Positions 1-7,910 of a stretch of DNA of 48,596 bases are shown piece by piece (the first letter of the stretch is position 1; every line of letters starts with the position of its first letter). The translations under genes and the position numbers were made by a program. The notes beneath the pieces were generated by a model. That model saw nothing but the letters and a program-made list of their open reading frames with translations. It was not told the DNA's origin and ran no database searches. Source of the DNA: Azonexus hydrophilus (GTDB lineage Bacteria > Pseudomonadota > Gammaproteobacteria > Burkholderiales > Rhodocyclaceae); NCBI RefSeq assembly GCF_905120355.1, contig NZ_CAJHOB010000019.1, positions 1 through 48,596 on the forward strand, read 5' to 3'.

Positions 1-118
1 AAATAAAACACGGTTCGCCGCATGAATCAGGCGACAACTATCTTGACTTGCTCCGAGCACGACCCCACAAATGCAAAAAGGCCAACCCCGAAAGATTGGC
101 CTAAGTGCTTGAATATGT
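1..118. other. Left chromosomal flank
   Basis: Non-coding DNA just downstream of the 3' half of the split tRNA-Thr. Apart from the tRNA terminator at 75-102 I see no gene. It should be continuous with the chromosome at 11482 in a strain that lacks the element. Confidence 0.6.
75..102 (-). terminator. Terminator of the native tRNA-Thr gene
   Basis: On the minus strand an 8-bp stem (GGCCAATC / GGTTGGCC, with one G-T pair) is followed by five T. It sits 17 nt beyond the CCA end of the split tRNA, so it is the original terminator of that transcription unit, now cut off from its promoter by the inserted element. Confidence 0.75.
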
Positions 119-165
119 TGGTGCCGTTGAAGTGAATCGAACACTCGACCTACTGATTACGAATC
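119..165 (-). pseudogene. 3' half of the split native tRNA-Thr(CGT)
   Basis: Read on the minus strand, this holds the anticodon loop, the 3' side of the anticodon stem, the variable loop, the T arm (GAGTG-TTCGATT-CACTT), the acceptor strand CAACGGC and an encoded CCA. The 5' half lies 11.3 kb away at 11471-11510. Joined through the shared 11-bp core, the halves give a 76-nt tRNA with complete acceptor pairing (GCCGTTG/CAACGGC) and anticodon CGT. This half has lost its promoter and should not be expressed as tRNA. Confidence 0.9.
155..165. repeat. Left attachment core (attL)
   Basis: Core GATTACGAATC, identical to 11471-11481. On the left it continues into tRNA sequence (CT before the core); on the right it continues into element sequence (GG after the core). 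It covers the anticodon loop of the target tRNA. Confidence 0.88.
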
Positions 166-260
166 GGCGCGCGCGAGCTTTGCCATGATTTGAAATTAGA
201 TGGCCCAGGGGCGCTTACAATAAGGGAAATCCACGACTTAATGGCTCTACAGGGGCAAAG

Positions 261-311
261 ACGGCACGTCTGAACACAGCACTGTTTGGTGCAAAACTGT
301 GTTCGTGCCGT
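261..311. promoter_or_regulatory. Interrupted inverted repeat upstream of the integrase
   Basis: The outer arms ACGGCACG (261-268) and CGTGCCGT (304-311) enclose the inner arms GAACACAG (272-279) and CTGTGTTC (297-304). Together they form a long stem with a 3-nt bulge, 25 bp before the integrase start. The octamer GTGTTCGT inside it (299-306) recurs near the other end of the element (11381-11388). It could be an integrase or excisionase arm site, or an operator for the integrase gene. Function is inferred from position. Confidence 0.5.
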
Positions 312-335
312 GGCCCCGTAACTCGGAGCCAGCAC

Positions 336-1562
336 ATGAAGTCGAAGATAACCCAAGCCCTCGTCGAGAGGGCACCAGCCCCCGAGCGGGGCAAGTCCGT
401 CCTCTACGCCGACAGCGAGATGCGCGGGTTCTACCTGATCGTCACGCCCACGAAGCGCAGCTTCTACGTCCAGTCCCTCGTCAACGGCAAGCAGGTCCGC
501 ACGAAGCTGGGCGACCACCCGGCGATGGACGCCAAGCAGGCGCGCGACGCCGCCCGCAAGACGCTGGTCGATATGCGCGGCGGGGCCAACCCGAACGAGG
601 AGCGGCGCAAGGCCAGGGCGCGGGGCATCACACTGCGCGACGCGCTCGACCTGCACCTGGCGGCCAAGCCCCTGTCGCCGAGGACCAAGGAGGACTACCG
701 CTACAACTGCGAGCAGTACCTCGCCGACTGGCTCGACAAGCCTCTGGCCGAGCTCGGCGCGGACCGCGCGGGCGTGCGCGAGCGCCACCGCAAGATCACC
801 GAGAAGCACGGCGCGCCCTCGGCCGACAACGTGTTCCGCGTTCTGCGCGCCGTCTACAACCGCGGCCTGCGGGAGCACCCCGACCTGCCGTCGAACCCGA
901 CCACGAACGTGGACTACCACGGCCTGCGGCGGCGCAAGGTGGACGTCGAGGCCGAGCGCCTGCGGGCGTGGGGCAAGGCAGTGCTCGGACTCCACCCTGT
1001 GCGGCGCGACCTGCACCTGTTCATGATCCTGACGGGGATGCGGCGCACCTCGGCCTGCGAGGCGCGGGCGTCAGAGCTGGACCTAGGCGCGCGTCGCCTG
1101 CACGTACCCAAGCCCAAGGGTGGAGCAGCGCGAGCATTCGACCTGCCGCTGTCGGGGCCACTCGCCGACCTGCTCGGCCACCGCCTAGCCGAGAACCCGA
1201 AGCTCCACCGCAAGAGCCCGTGGCTGTTCCCCGCCGACTCGAAGTCAGGGCATGTCGCCGAGGTGGCGCAGCACGAGTTGGACGGCCTGACGGGGCACGC
1301 CCTGCGGCACACCTACGCCACGCTGGCATTGCAGGCGGGCGTCCCCATTGCCGAGCTGAAGTTCCTGCTGAACCACGCCGCGGGCAACGTGACGATGGGC
1401 TACCTGAACCCGACGCTGGACCACCTGCGCGGCTACCAGGAGAAGGCCAGCGCCTACGTGCTCGACGCCCTTGGCCTCGAATGGACTGAAGGACAGTGGC
1501 CGCCCCGCCTCGCAACCACGCCTGCGGACGCCGCGTCAATCAACGAATTGGTCCTAGCGTAG
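336..1562 (+). CDS. Tyrosine recombinase (phage-type integrase)
   Basis: 408 aa. It catalyses site-specific integration and excision of the element. Residues 1-95 resemble the arm-binding/DUF4102-like N-terminal region of phage and island integrases, residues 100-200 the core-binding SAM-like domain, and the rest the catalytic domain. Visible catalytic residues are R236 (TGMRRTSA), H321 and R324 (HALRHTYA), H347 (LLNHAAG) and Y356 (VTMGYLNP), so the enzyme looks intact. The ATG has a GGAG 7 nt upstream. The gene starts 170 bp inside attL and reads into the element, as is usual. Overlapping long frames here are shadows caused by high GC. Confidence 0.93.
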   Translation: MKSKITQALVERAPAPERGKSVLYADSEMRGFYLIVTPTKRSFYVQSLVNGKQVRTKLGDHPAMDAKQARDAARKTLVDMRGGANPNEERRKARARGITLRDALDLHLAAKPLSPRTKEDYRYNCEQYLADWLDKPLAELGADRAGVRERHRKITEKHGAPSADNVFRVLRAVYNRGLREHPDLPSNPTTNVDYHGLRRRKVDVEAERLRAWGKAVLGLHPVRRDLHLFMILTGMRRTSACEARASELDLGARRLHVPKPKGGAARAFDLPLSGPLADLLGHRLAENPKLHRKSPWLFPADSKSGHVAEVAQHELDGLTGHALRHTYATLALQAGVPIAELKFLLNHAAGNVTMGYLNPTLDHLRGYQEKASAYVLDALGLEWTEGQWPPRLATTPADAASINELVLA

Positions 1563-1708
1563 CGCGCACGCGCCGATGCAAACGTTGGTGGACGCGCACT
1601 TGATCGGCGCATGAAACTCCTCTCCAGCGCGCTACTTGAACGAGGCGCTCGCCGAGGTAGGCCACCTCGACCGAGCGTCTCACCAACCTACTTTTTGGAG
1701 AAATGAGC

Positions 1709-2227
1709 ATGAACGCCATCAACACTATCGAAGCCATCCGTGAGCATCTGGTCCTGCTGGGTAAGGAGCTTGAATTCGCGTCGGGTATCCGCGCCTTGGC
1801 GGCAGAGAAGATCATGAACGAGCAGGGCATCACCGATCCCGACGATCTTTTCCAGGCGTGCGAGGAACTGGTCGGCTCTCCTGCCGTATTCGAGTCCTAC
1901 GACGACCCGCTCAACGCCAAGCCCAGCGACTTGGTGCTGGGCCAGGGTTGCCCCTTCCCGTCTCTTGAGGCTTACGTCGCGCTGCGGACCCATTACGGGA
2001 ACGATTGGCTCCTGGACGCTTTGACCGACTACGCAGGCGGTTTCGGCAGCGTGGCTCTGCGCAGCGACCCCGCACAGCAGGCCGAGGACTTGATCGGACG
2101 CGCACGGGACAATCTGCACGACGCCCTGCTGTTCAAGCTCGGTCAGGACTTCGGGAAATCCATCGAGCACCTGTCCAGCCGCTTCCAGTTTGCCTTGTCG
2201 CTTTTCAAGCGGCCGAGCGCTGCCTGA
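1709..2227 (+). CDS. Hypothetical protein
   Basis: 172 aa from ATG 1709, which lies 8 nt after GGAG; an in-frame ATG at 1703 is too close to that site. I do not recognise the family. The protein is acidic and mostly helical in appearance, with no signal peptide or membrane segment. It has one notable cysteine, in a GQGCPFPS segment, and ends with a basic LFKRPSAA tail. It is a single-gene unit between the integrase and a strong terminator at 2270-2296, on the opposite strand to the main gene block of the element. Confidence 0.75.
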   Translation: MNAINTIEAIREHLVLLGKELEFASGIRALAAEKIMNEQGITDPDDLFQACEELVGSPAVFESYDDPLNAKPSDLVLGQGCPFPSLEAYVALRTHYGNDWLLDALTDYAGGFGSVALRSDPAQQAEDLIGRARDNLHDALLFKLGQDFGKSIEHLSSRFQFALSLFKRPSAA

Positions 2228-2269
2228 TCCTCTATCGGGGCGCCGTCGCGCCCAAGGCGATGAAACGAA

Positions 2270-2296
2270 AGGGCCACCGTCGAGGTGGCCCTTTTT
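2270..2296 (+). terminator. Rho-independent terminator
   Basis: Perfect stem GGGCCACC / GGTGGCCC followed by five T on the plus strand. It ends the unit 1709-2227. The minus strand also has a short T-run after the stem, so it may work for the convergent gene at 2318 as well. Confidence 0.85.
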
Positions 2297-2317
2297 AATG
2301 ACACGTCCGGGCAACGT

Positions 2318-2845
2318 TCAGCCCTCATCGGTGCGTGCGGGCTCGACCACGACCACGGTCGCCAGCCACTCGGCCGACTCCTCCTCGTTCATCTCGGCGG
2401 CGTGCACCTTCTGCCGGGGCGGGACCTCGATGCCCTTCTTGCGCATGTCGTGGGCGTACCACCTGACTGACTTGGCCGTGGCCTGCGCGCCCTCGATCTG
2501 CGCATTGACCATCTCGGCGATCAGCGCGTGGGGGTAGCCTGCCGGGTCCATCAGGAACTCGCGGGCGAGGCGGCCGATGCCCTTGCCGCTGGGCTTCTTC
2601 TCGGTTTCTGTCGGGGCCTCGGTCGTCTCGGCGGCCTCGGCCTGCGGCTGTGCGCGATGCTCGGTCACCTCGGGCTCGGTGCCTTGCCCGAACGACGCGA
2701 GGTCGATGCTTCCGGCTGCCGCGATCTGCTCGATCCGCGCGATCAGCTTGGCCTTGGTCGCGAAGGTCTTGGGTCCTGCCGGCACGCCGGCGATGGCGTT
2801 GTGCAGGGCCAGCAGGGACTTGGTGCTCATCTGTTGCAGTTCCAT
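2318..2845 (-). CDS. Hypothetical protein with SAP/Rho-N-like start
   Basis: 175 aa; ATG preceded by GGAGAGCACC. Three parts can be seen. Residues 1-45 are a short helical module (STKSLLALHNAI...TKAKLIARIEQI) resembling SAP or Rho-N-type nucleic-acid-binding folds. Residues 50-90 are a Pro/Glu/Thr-rich linker. Residues 90-150 are a compact domain with GIGRLAREFLMD and a SVRWYAHDMRKKGIEVP motif, of a type I associate with phage and plasmid proteins but cannot name. A nucleic-acid-binding role is likely but unproven. Confidence 0.75.
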   Translation of the reverse strand: MELQQMSTKSLLALHNAIAGVPAGPKTFATKAKLIARIEQIAAAGSIDLASFGQGTEPEVTEHRAQPQAEAAETTEAPTETEKKPSGKGIGRLAREFLMDPAGYPHALIAEMVNAQIEGAQATAKSVRWYAHDMRKKGIEVPPRQKVHAAEMNEEESAEWLATVVVVEPARTDEG

Positions 2846-2971
2846 GGTGCTCTCCTATTTGGTTGGTCCGTAGGAGCATTAGGTCGCTTTCGTGGGGTTC
2901 CGGGAGCGGGGGCCCCCTCAAAAAGTTGCCCTCCGACTGTCGATCGGCGCGCGACGCCGCGCAACTGCATG

Positions 2972-3005
2972 AAAAAGAAGGGCCGTCCTTGTGGGACGAC
3001 CCTCC
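2972..3005 (-). terminator. Terminator of the minus-strand gene block
   Basis: On the minus strand a hairpin (GGGTCGTCC / GGACGGCCC, with a G-T pair) is followed by TTCTTTTT. It lies 60 nt past the last gene of the unit 5428 to 3064. Confidence 0.7.
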
Positions 3006-3063
3006 GAAGCACGGCCGGGGCACCTCGGCCTCTGTTCCGACCCCGGCCGCAGGCACCAAACAA

Positions 3064-3324
3064 TCAGTGGATGTGCGCGAGGGGCTGGCGCTCGGCCTGC
3101 GCCCAGGTCTCGCGGTCGAGGTAGGCATCCCACGCGCGGCTGTAGGGCATGCCCGCCAGTGCGGCGGCCTCGTCGAACTCGGGCGAGTACGGGGCCACGC
3201 CCACGCGGCGGGCCTGCTCGGCCAGGGCTTCGAGTAGGTCTGCGCCGCTGCGCAGGGCGCGGACCATGCCGCCGAGGGCGACGGCCACCGGGTGGCTGGC
3301 CTCGTAGGCGGGCTGCTTATTCAT
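3064..3324 (-). CDS. Small hypothetical protein
   Basis: 86 aa, start overlapping the stop of the preceding gene by 8 bp, which implies translational coupling. It is an acidic, Ala-rich helical protein with no Cys pairs, signal peptide or membrane segment. I do not recognise it. It is the last gene of the minus-strand unit that starts with the TerS-like protein and is followed by a terminator. Confidence 0.7.
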   Translation of the reverse strand: MNKQPAYEASHPVAVALGGMVRALRSGADLLEALAEQARRVGVAPYSPEFDEAAALAGMPYSRAWDAYLDRETWAQAERQPLAHIH

Positions 3325-4036
3325 CGCCGCCCCCGATCAGGTCGCGGTCGATGCCGCGCTCCCGCATGGCGAGCTGCACGGTGTCGAGCGGGTTGGACTT
3401 GCCGGCGGTCCAGGTGCGGATGGCGACGAGAATCCCTTGAAGGCGCACGTCACCCAGCTTGATGTACTCCTGCACCTTGAGGAAGTCGTCCAGGCGCATG
3501 GCGTGGGCCAGCTCGGCGGGCCCGACCGGGCGGTCCTTGCTGGGCATGCGGTCGAGCAGGGAGAGAACGGCGGCGGCCAGCGGCACGTTCTGGGTGGCGA
3601 CCGCGACCTGGGCCATGTGGCCGAGCTCGGCGGGGCCGGCGTAGGCGAGCTGGTTCAGGTACTCGGTGCGGCGGGTGTCGCCGAGGGCGGCGCGGCTCAG
3701 CACCTTGACGGGACTGTCGTAGAACGGGCGCTGGGCGATCAGGCGGGCGTGGGCGGGGCCAGCCTCCTTGAGCATCTTGTCGAGCTCGGCCTTGCTGTTG
3801 TCCTTGATCTGGCGGACGGCGGCCACGGTCTCGTTCTGCGCGAAGCGGGCGAGGTCGCCAGCCGAGACGCCGGGGGCACTCTTCCAGCGGCTGGCGATGT
3901 CCTTCTTGCGGGCTTCGACGTCCTTCTGCAGGCGGTCGATGACCTTGAGGACGCGGCCGTGCAGGCCGTCGAGGGAGGATGCGAGCTCGCCGATCTGGGC
4001 GGGCGTGAGGAGGGGTGCGTCTGCGAGGATGGTCAT
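3317..4036 (-). CDS. Hypothetical protein, possibly phage-derived
   Basis: 239 aa from ATG 4036, which has GGAG 9 nt upstream; the open frame extends to 4111 but without a ribosome site. The first half is charged and helical (residues 20-100, with Lys/Glu-rich stretches suggesting a coiled coil), and the rest is Ala/Leu-rich. There is no membrane segment. The family is unknown to me. Its place downstream of a TerS-like gene would suit a packaging, scaffold or capsid-interfering function, but nothing in the sequence proves that. Confidence 0.75.
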   Translation of the reverse strand: MTILADAPLLTPAQIGELASSLDGLHGRVLKVIDRLQKDVEARKKDIASRWKSAPGVSAGDLARFAQNETVAAVRQIKDNSKAELDKMLKEAGPAHARLIAQRPFYDSPVKVLSRAALGDTRRTEYLNQLAYAGPAELGHMAQVAVATQNVPLAAAVLSLLDRMPSKDRPVGPAELAHAMRLDDFLKVQEYIKLGDVRLQGILVAIRTWTAGKSNPLDTVQLAMRERGIDRDLIGGGDE

Positions 4037-4259
4037 GGCTTCTGGCTCCTGTGAGGTTGGTCTCCTCCGGTCGCCTCCACGAGCGCATCCCCGAGCCTTC
4101 GGGGTGGTCACGCGCCAATGCGCGACCGGATGCTGTCAATGTGTCGTGCGGGCGGCCCGGAGCGAGCCAACGTTTGCCACGCCGTGTTCCAGTGTCGCTG
4201 CCGCCATCACAGCGGCTTGCGGATCAGGGGCTTGCGGTCGTCGGCGTCCCGACAACCAA

Positions 4260-4694
4260 TCAGAGGTCCCCGTCGGGATCGGCGCCGATGGGCAGCCCGC
4301 CAAGGCCGCCGCAGGTGCAGCACAGGCGGACGCGGGCCACGTCCTCGGAGAAGTGCGGGCGGCCGCAGGCCATGCAGCGGAGCCAGCCGACGCGCCGCAC
4401 CAGCCGGGGCGGGTCGAAGTTCGGGTCCATCACGGGAGCGCGTCGCGCGCCTCCGTCGTAGTTCCAGCGCTCGGGCTCGGCCAGCGGCCTGCCGACGGCG
4501 CAGTCCTCGGGCCGCCTGACCGGGCGCCTGCCGGGCGTCTCGCCCAGCCAGCGGTAGGTCGGGTAGTTGCGACTGTGCGCGCGGTGGCAGACTGTGTTGG
4601 GCGGGAGGCCCAGGGCGAGGTCGGCGGCGCGGGCGCTGGGGTATCGCACCCCATCCACCTCGACGCCGACCGCGTACCCGTTACCGCTCGCCAC
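4260..4694 (-). CDS. Zinc-ribbon protein, probably DNA-binding
   Basis: 144 aa. Residues 10-50 (VDGVRYPSARAADLALGL...YRWLGE) look like a small modular DNA-binding unit of the kind attached to phage nucleases. Near residues 105-130 two CxxC pairs, CMAC and CCTC, are separated by GRPHFSEDVARVRL, matching the phage zinc-ribbon pattern of a CxxC, a Phe-x-Ser-x-Asp segment and a second CxxC. No nuclease active site is visible. It overlaps the upstream gene by 14 bp. Confidence 0.75.
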   Translation of the reverse strand: MASGNGYAVGVEVDGVRYPSARAADLALGLPPNTVCHRAHSRNYPTYRWLGETPGRRPVRRPEDCAVGRPLAEPERWNYDGGARRAPVMDPNFDPPRLVRRVGWLRCMACGRPHFSEDVARVRLCCTCGGLGGLPIGADPDGDL

Positions 4695-4929
4695 GGTTGA
4701 TGCTTCCGTGGGCGCGCCTGTCCTCGTACTCCAGGCTCAGGCGCTCCCACTCGTCATGGTCCAGGCGCGGCACGGGGCCGAAGCAGGCCATCTCGCAGCG
4801 GTCGGCGAGGGCGTCACGCCCTCCCATTTCCTCGATGCCCTGCGGGGCGGTCCCCTGCCAGGCGTCCAGGCTGCGGTCGATCATCTCGGCGCGGGCCAGG
4901 GCCTCGGCCACGGTCAGCTTCTCACTCAT
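4681..4929 (-). CDS. Small acidic hypothetical protein
   Basis: 82 aa, overlapping the TerS-like gene by 8 bp and the zinc-ribbon gene by 14 bp, so the three are probably translationally coupled. The sequence is acidic and helical with two cysteines (DRCEMACFG). I do not recognise it and see no catalytic motif. Confidence 0.7.
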   Translation of the reverse strand: MSEKLTVAEALARAEMIDRSLDAWQGTAPQGIEEMGGRDALADRCEMACFGPVPRLDHDEWERLSLEYEDRRAHGSINRGER

Positions 4930-5428
4930 CGTCGTCCTCCTCGCGGCGGTTGCTCTTGTACTTCGCCAGGAGCTCGGTCAGCGCCTTGCGCTCCTCGCTC
5001 GGCATCCTGAGCAGCGCGTCGGCGTCCAGGCCCGTGTCCTCGACCTTGACCTTGAGCCTGTCGGCCATCTGTTCGCCGTAGCGGAACTTGAGCAGCACCT
5101 CCAGCAGGCGGTCGCTGTGCTTGCGGACGGTTAGCGGGCGCTCCTCGCCTGTCTCCGGGTCGGCCACGGTCGCGACGCGGCCCTGGTGGATGACAGGCTC
5201 GTCGTACCCGAGGGCCGCGCGCCGGTACGCCTCGTCCAGGAGGGCATCGAGCGCGACCTCGACCGCCTTATCCCAGCGGCTGCGGAACTCGTGATCGTTG
5301 GCCTTGTGATAGAAGGCCGTATTGCGGCTGATGCCTGCCGCGGCGGCTGCCTGCTTCGGCGAGCAGGTGTCCTCCAGCACCTGGAAGAACACCTCCCGCC
5401 GCTCGGGCGTGAAGCTGTTGGGGATCAT
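4922..5428 (-). CDS. Terminase small subunit-like protein
   Basis: 168 aa; GGAG 7 nt before the ATG. TerS proteins recognise phage DNA at pac or cos sites and load the large terminase. Residues 5-45 carry a helix-turn-helix of the TerS type (FTPERREVFF...CSPKQAAAAAGISRNTAFYHKA). A charged helical segment and a later KHSDRLLEVLLKFRYGEQ stretch, typical of this family, follow. The C-terminus is acidic and helical. No large terminase gene is present, so the protein would have to work with the terminase of a helper phage, as in PICI satellites, or act as a regulator. First gene of the minus-strand unit downstream of the iterons. Confidence 0.7.
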   Translation of the reverse strand: MIPNSFTPERREVFFQVLEDTCSPKQAAAAAGISRNTAFYHKANDHEFRSRWDKAVEVALDALLDEAYRRAALGYDEPVIHQGRVATVADPETGEERPLTVRKHSDRLLEVLLKFRYGEQMADRLKVKVEDTGLDADALLRMPSEERKALTELLAKYKSNRREEDDDE

Positions 5429-5652
5429 CGCCGGTCTCCGAAAAAATGGCTTACGGCGTGATCGTGTCGTGTCAGGCGTGCGCAGGACGCCATCGTTCCG
5501 CCTTGCGGATCAACCAGTTAGGAGGCATCGACCCGCGAATCAACGATCAGCGGGTCCGGTCGGCCTCCGTTCCACCTCGCGCGCGAGGGCCATAACGGCC
5601 AGGGTCGGGCGCTTTCGGCCACCGCTTCCCTCCTTGTTCGATCGTCGTTCTT

Positions 5653-5874
5653 GATAGTCACCGCGATTGTCACGGTCGTCGTCTATAGACTGACGACCGT
5701 CGTGACAATCAATCCAGCCAGTGACAATCGAGCTGACAATCGGGTGGCCGAACTTGTCCCAAGTCCTTGTTCTGCTTAGATTGTCGCCGTGACAATCGAA
5801 CGCGACTATCGATGACAATCTGATTGTCACTGGGCGTGACAATCGAGCTCGATTCTCGGTGCCCCGTGACAATC
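5653..5874. repeat. TGACAATC iteron cluster, probable origin
   Basis: The octamer TGACAATC occurs exactly on the plus strand at 5703, 5722, 5734, 5790, 5813, 5837 and 5867 (first base of each). It occurs on the minus strand at 5665-5672 and 5822-5829. One-mismatch copies lie at 5653 and 5779, and a two-mismatch copy at 5804. Most copies read GTGACAATC. Such density cannot be chance. The cluster abuts the 3' end of the primase-helicase gene, as in satellites and plasmids whose initiator binds iterons. Confidence 0.85.
5672..5700. repeat. Near-perfect palindrome in the iteron region
   Basis: Arms ACGGTCGTC and GACGACCGT surround a GTCTATAGAC centre, with a one-base offset between the two sides. 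It lies directly between an inverted iteron (5665) and a direct one (5703). It may be a duplex-unwinding or initiator site, or an operator for the TerS-like unit. Confidence 0.6.
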
Positions 5875-5886
5875 GACTTGCCGCGC

Positions 5887-7908
5887 TCACCCCTCCGTCC
5901 TGACGTCGATTCCCAGCTTCGGGTTGCTAGCGTTCGCGGGCTCCTGCCACACGACTCCGCCGTCGCCCGAGGCCCTCGCGTTGTCCCGCCCCTTCGGGAC
6001 CGCGTCCTCGATCCTGCGCCGCGCCGTCTTGTCCGACACGCCGTCCCGCTGGCAGAGAATCTCTGCCAGCTCCTTCAGCGCGACGCGTCCCCCGCGCTCT
6101 GCGGCGATCTGGCGTGCCAGCTCCAAGGTCAGGTCCGCCCTGCCGTCAAACTCCCCCGCCGCGTCGGCCATCACGGTCGCCCGCAGGACCAGGGATTCGG
6201 CCACCTTCTCCAGGTTGAAGCGCATCGGCACCTCGCGCTCGGCGTCCTTCTGCTTCTTGACCGCTGCGACCAGCGAGCGACCGTCGGTCGAGCGCTCCAC
6301 CTCGATCGTGGTGTCCATCGCTCCGAGCAGGGCGGTGCTGCCGCGCATCCCCTTGCTCAGGTCCTTGCCCGAGTGGTGCACGACCACCACGGTCGCCCCC
6401 GTCTCATCCCTCAGCCGCTTCATGCTGGAGATGTAGCGCCCCATGTCCTTCGCCGAGTTCTCGTCGGCGCCTGCCGCCGTTTGGTTCAGGGTATCGATGA
6501 TGACCAGCTTGAGCGGGCCGAGCGCCTCGACGACCTCCCGCACGAAGGCGCGCACGCCGCCGTCCTTCTCAGCCGCGAGGTTGAGCTCGTCCCTGTCCAG
6601 CCAGAACGAGAACTCCCGCCCCTGCGCCCGGTGCTCGACCTTCCAGGCGCGAACCCGCTTGCCCAGACCCGGCGCACCCTCGGCCGCGATGTAGAGAACC
6701 GCGCCCCGCTCGACGGTACGGCCGTGCCAGCTCATGCCGCCCGCGACGGCCATGGACATGTCCACCGCGAGGAACGACTTGCCCGACTCGGGGGCGCCGT
6801 AGATCGCCGCAAGACTACCCTCGGTGAGCACGCCGGGGATCAGCCACTTCGGCGGCGGAAGCGCCTCCAACTCGTCCATGGTGATGAACTTCCTGCGACG
6901 TTGCGGCTGGGCGGGCTCGGCGTCCTCCTCCCACACGTCGAAGTCGTCCTCGGGGTCCGAGGGCTCCACGTCGGCGCCCGCCTCGATCAGGTGCTTGCGC
7001 AAGGTGGCGATGGTGACTGCGTCGTCCCGGTCGGAGTGCAGGGAGTCCCAGCGGCGACCGACCAGCCACTCGTGGTCCGCGTATGCCGGGTCCGAGGTGC
7101 TCCAGTCGATGAACTCCTGGCGCCCTTCGCCGTCGGTCGCGTGGTGGCAGGCCATCATCAGCTCGCGCCACTTGTCGTGGTCCCGGAACTCGGTCGGGTC
7201 GAGGTGCTCCAGCGACCGCGCGAGCTGCTCGGGGCTTATCTCGCCCGCGTCCGATGCCGTGTTGCGCTCGGGGCGGCGCGCCATCTCCAGGAGTTTCGGC
7301 GGCAGGTCGGGCATCTCGGGCAGAGGCGGCGAGTCGGGCGCCCACTCGTAGCGCCCGCCCGTCGGGTGCACCGACCCGGCCGCGACGACCTGGCGGCCGA
7401 GCGACTTGAACTCCACGCCCTCGAAGCCCTCCACGCTGTCCAGCAGGACCGCGCCCTTGGGCTTGCGGAAGTAGTAGTGGTGGCCGGGCTGGTCCAGGTT
7501 GCCGGTGATGACGTGGGGAGCCGACGCGAGGTCGAGGCCGACGGCGGCCGCGAGCTCGGCCAGGCTGTCGTGGCCCTCGGGAAAGTTGCGCGGATCGACG
7601 TCCACCACGACCACGTCGGCGGGCAGGCGGACGCCCAGGTTGAGACCGCCGCGCTGGGCGCGCTCCAGGGTCTGCGCGTCGTCATACTCGCGGGCCTGCC
7701 AGCGACGGTCTGCGGGCACCTTGTCGCGCGCCCTCAGCGGGATCAGCTCCAGGCGGGCTTGGCGGTAGGCGCGTGCTGCCTCGAACGATGGCGTAAGACC
7801 AGCTTGGGCCGGGGCATGATTGCTCTCGTGAGCTTGTACATGCTCCATCTCCCTCCTGTAGGACTCCTTGCGCCCGCCTTGCCCGCGGGCGTTTTCTTTT
7901 GCGGACAT
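5887..7908 (-). CDS. Primase-polymerase/RepA-like helicase fusion
   Basis: 673 aa from ATG 7908, chosen for the strong GGAGG 7 nt upstream. The N-terminus (about residues 35-200) matches the bifunctional primase-polymerase (Prim-Pol) domain, with VVVVDVDPRNFPEG bearing the metal-binding acidic residues. A PriCT-like segment follows (KWRELMMACHHATDG). About residues 350-560 form a RecA-fold AAA/RepA-type helicase with Walker A GAPESGKS near 373, Walker B LKLVIIDT near 468 and a VVVHHSGK segment. The C-terminus looks like a winged helix and may bind the iterons. It is probably the replication initiator of the element. The long antisense frame is a shadow. Confidence 0.9.
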   Translation of the reverse strand: MSAKENARGQGGRKESYRREMEHVQAHESNHAPAQAGLTPSFEAARAYRQARLELIPLRARDKVPADRRWQAREYDDAQTLERAQRGGLNLGVRLPADVVVVDVDPRNFPEGHDSLAELAAAVGLDLASAPHVITGNLDQPGHHYYFRKPKGAVLLDSVEGFEGVEFKSLGRQVVAAGSVHPTGGRYEWAPDSPPLPEMPDLPPKLLEMARRPERNTASDAGEISPEQLARSLEHLDPTEFRDHDKWRELMMACHHATDGEGRQEFIDWSTSDPAYADHEWLVGRRWDSLHSDRDDAVTIATLRKHLIEAGADVEPSDPEDDFDVWEEDAEPAQPQRRRKFITMDELEALPPPKWLIPGVLTEGSLAAIYGAPESGKSFLAVDMSMAVAGGMSWHGRTVERGAVLYIAAEGAPGLGKRVRAWKVEHRAQGREFSFWLDRDELNLAAEKDGGVRAFVREVVEALGPLKLVIIDTLNQTAAGADENSAKDMGRYISSMKRLRDETGATVVVVHHSGKDLSKGMRGSTALLGAMDTTIEVERSTDGRSLVAAVKKQKDAEREVPMRFNLEKVAESLVLRATVMADAAGEFDGRADLTLELARQIAAERGGRVALKELAEILCQRDGVSDKTARRRIEDAVPKGRDNARASGDGGVVWQEPANASNPKLGIDVRTEG

Positions 7909-7910
7909 GG

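Larger units (their letters stand above)
5429..5886. other. Gene-free replication/control region
   Basis: 458 bp between the TerS-like gene and the primase-helicase gene without a convincing coding frame. Its right half (5653-5874) is filled with TGACAATC iterons and a near-palindrome. I read it as the probable replication origin of the element, plus the promoter of the TerS-like unit. Confidence 0.65.

Noticed and set aside
5653..5874. CRISPR array
   Set aside because: Repeats are only 8-9 bp, occur in both orientations and have irregular spacing, unlike CRISPR repeats. No cas genes are present.
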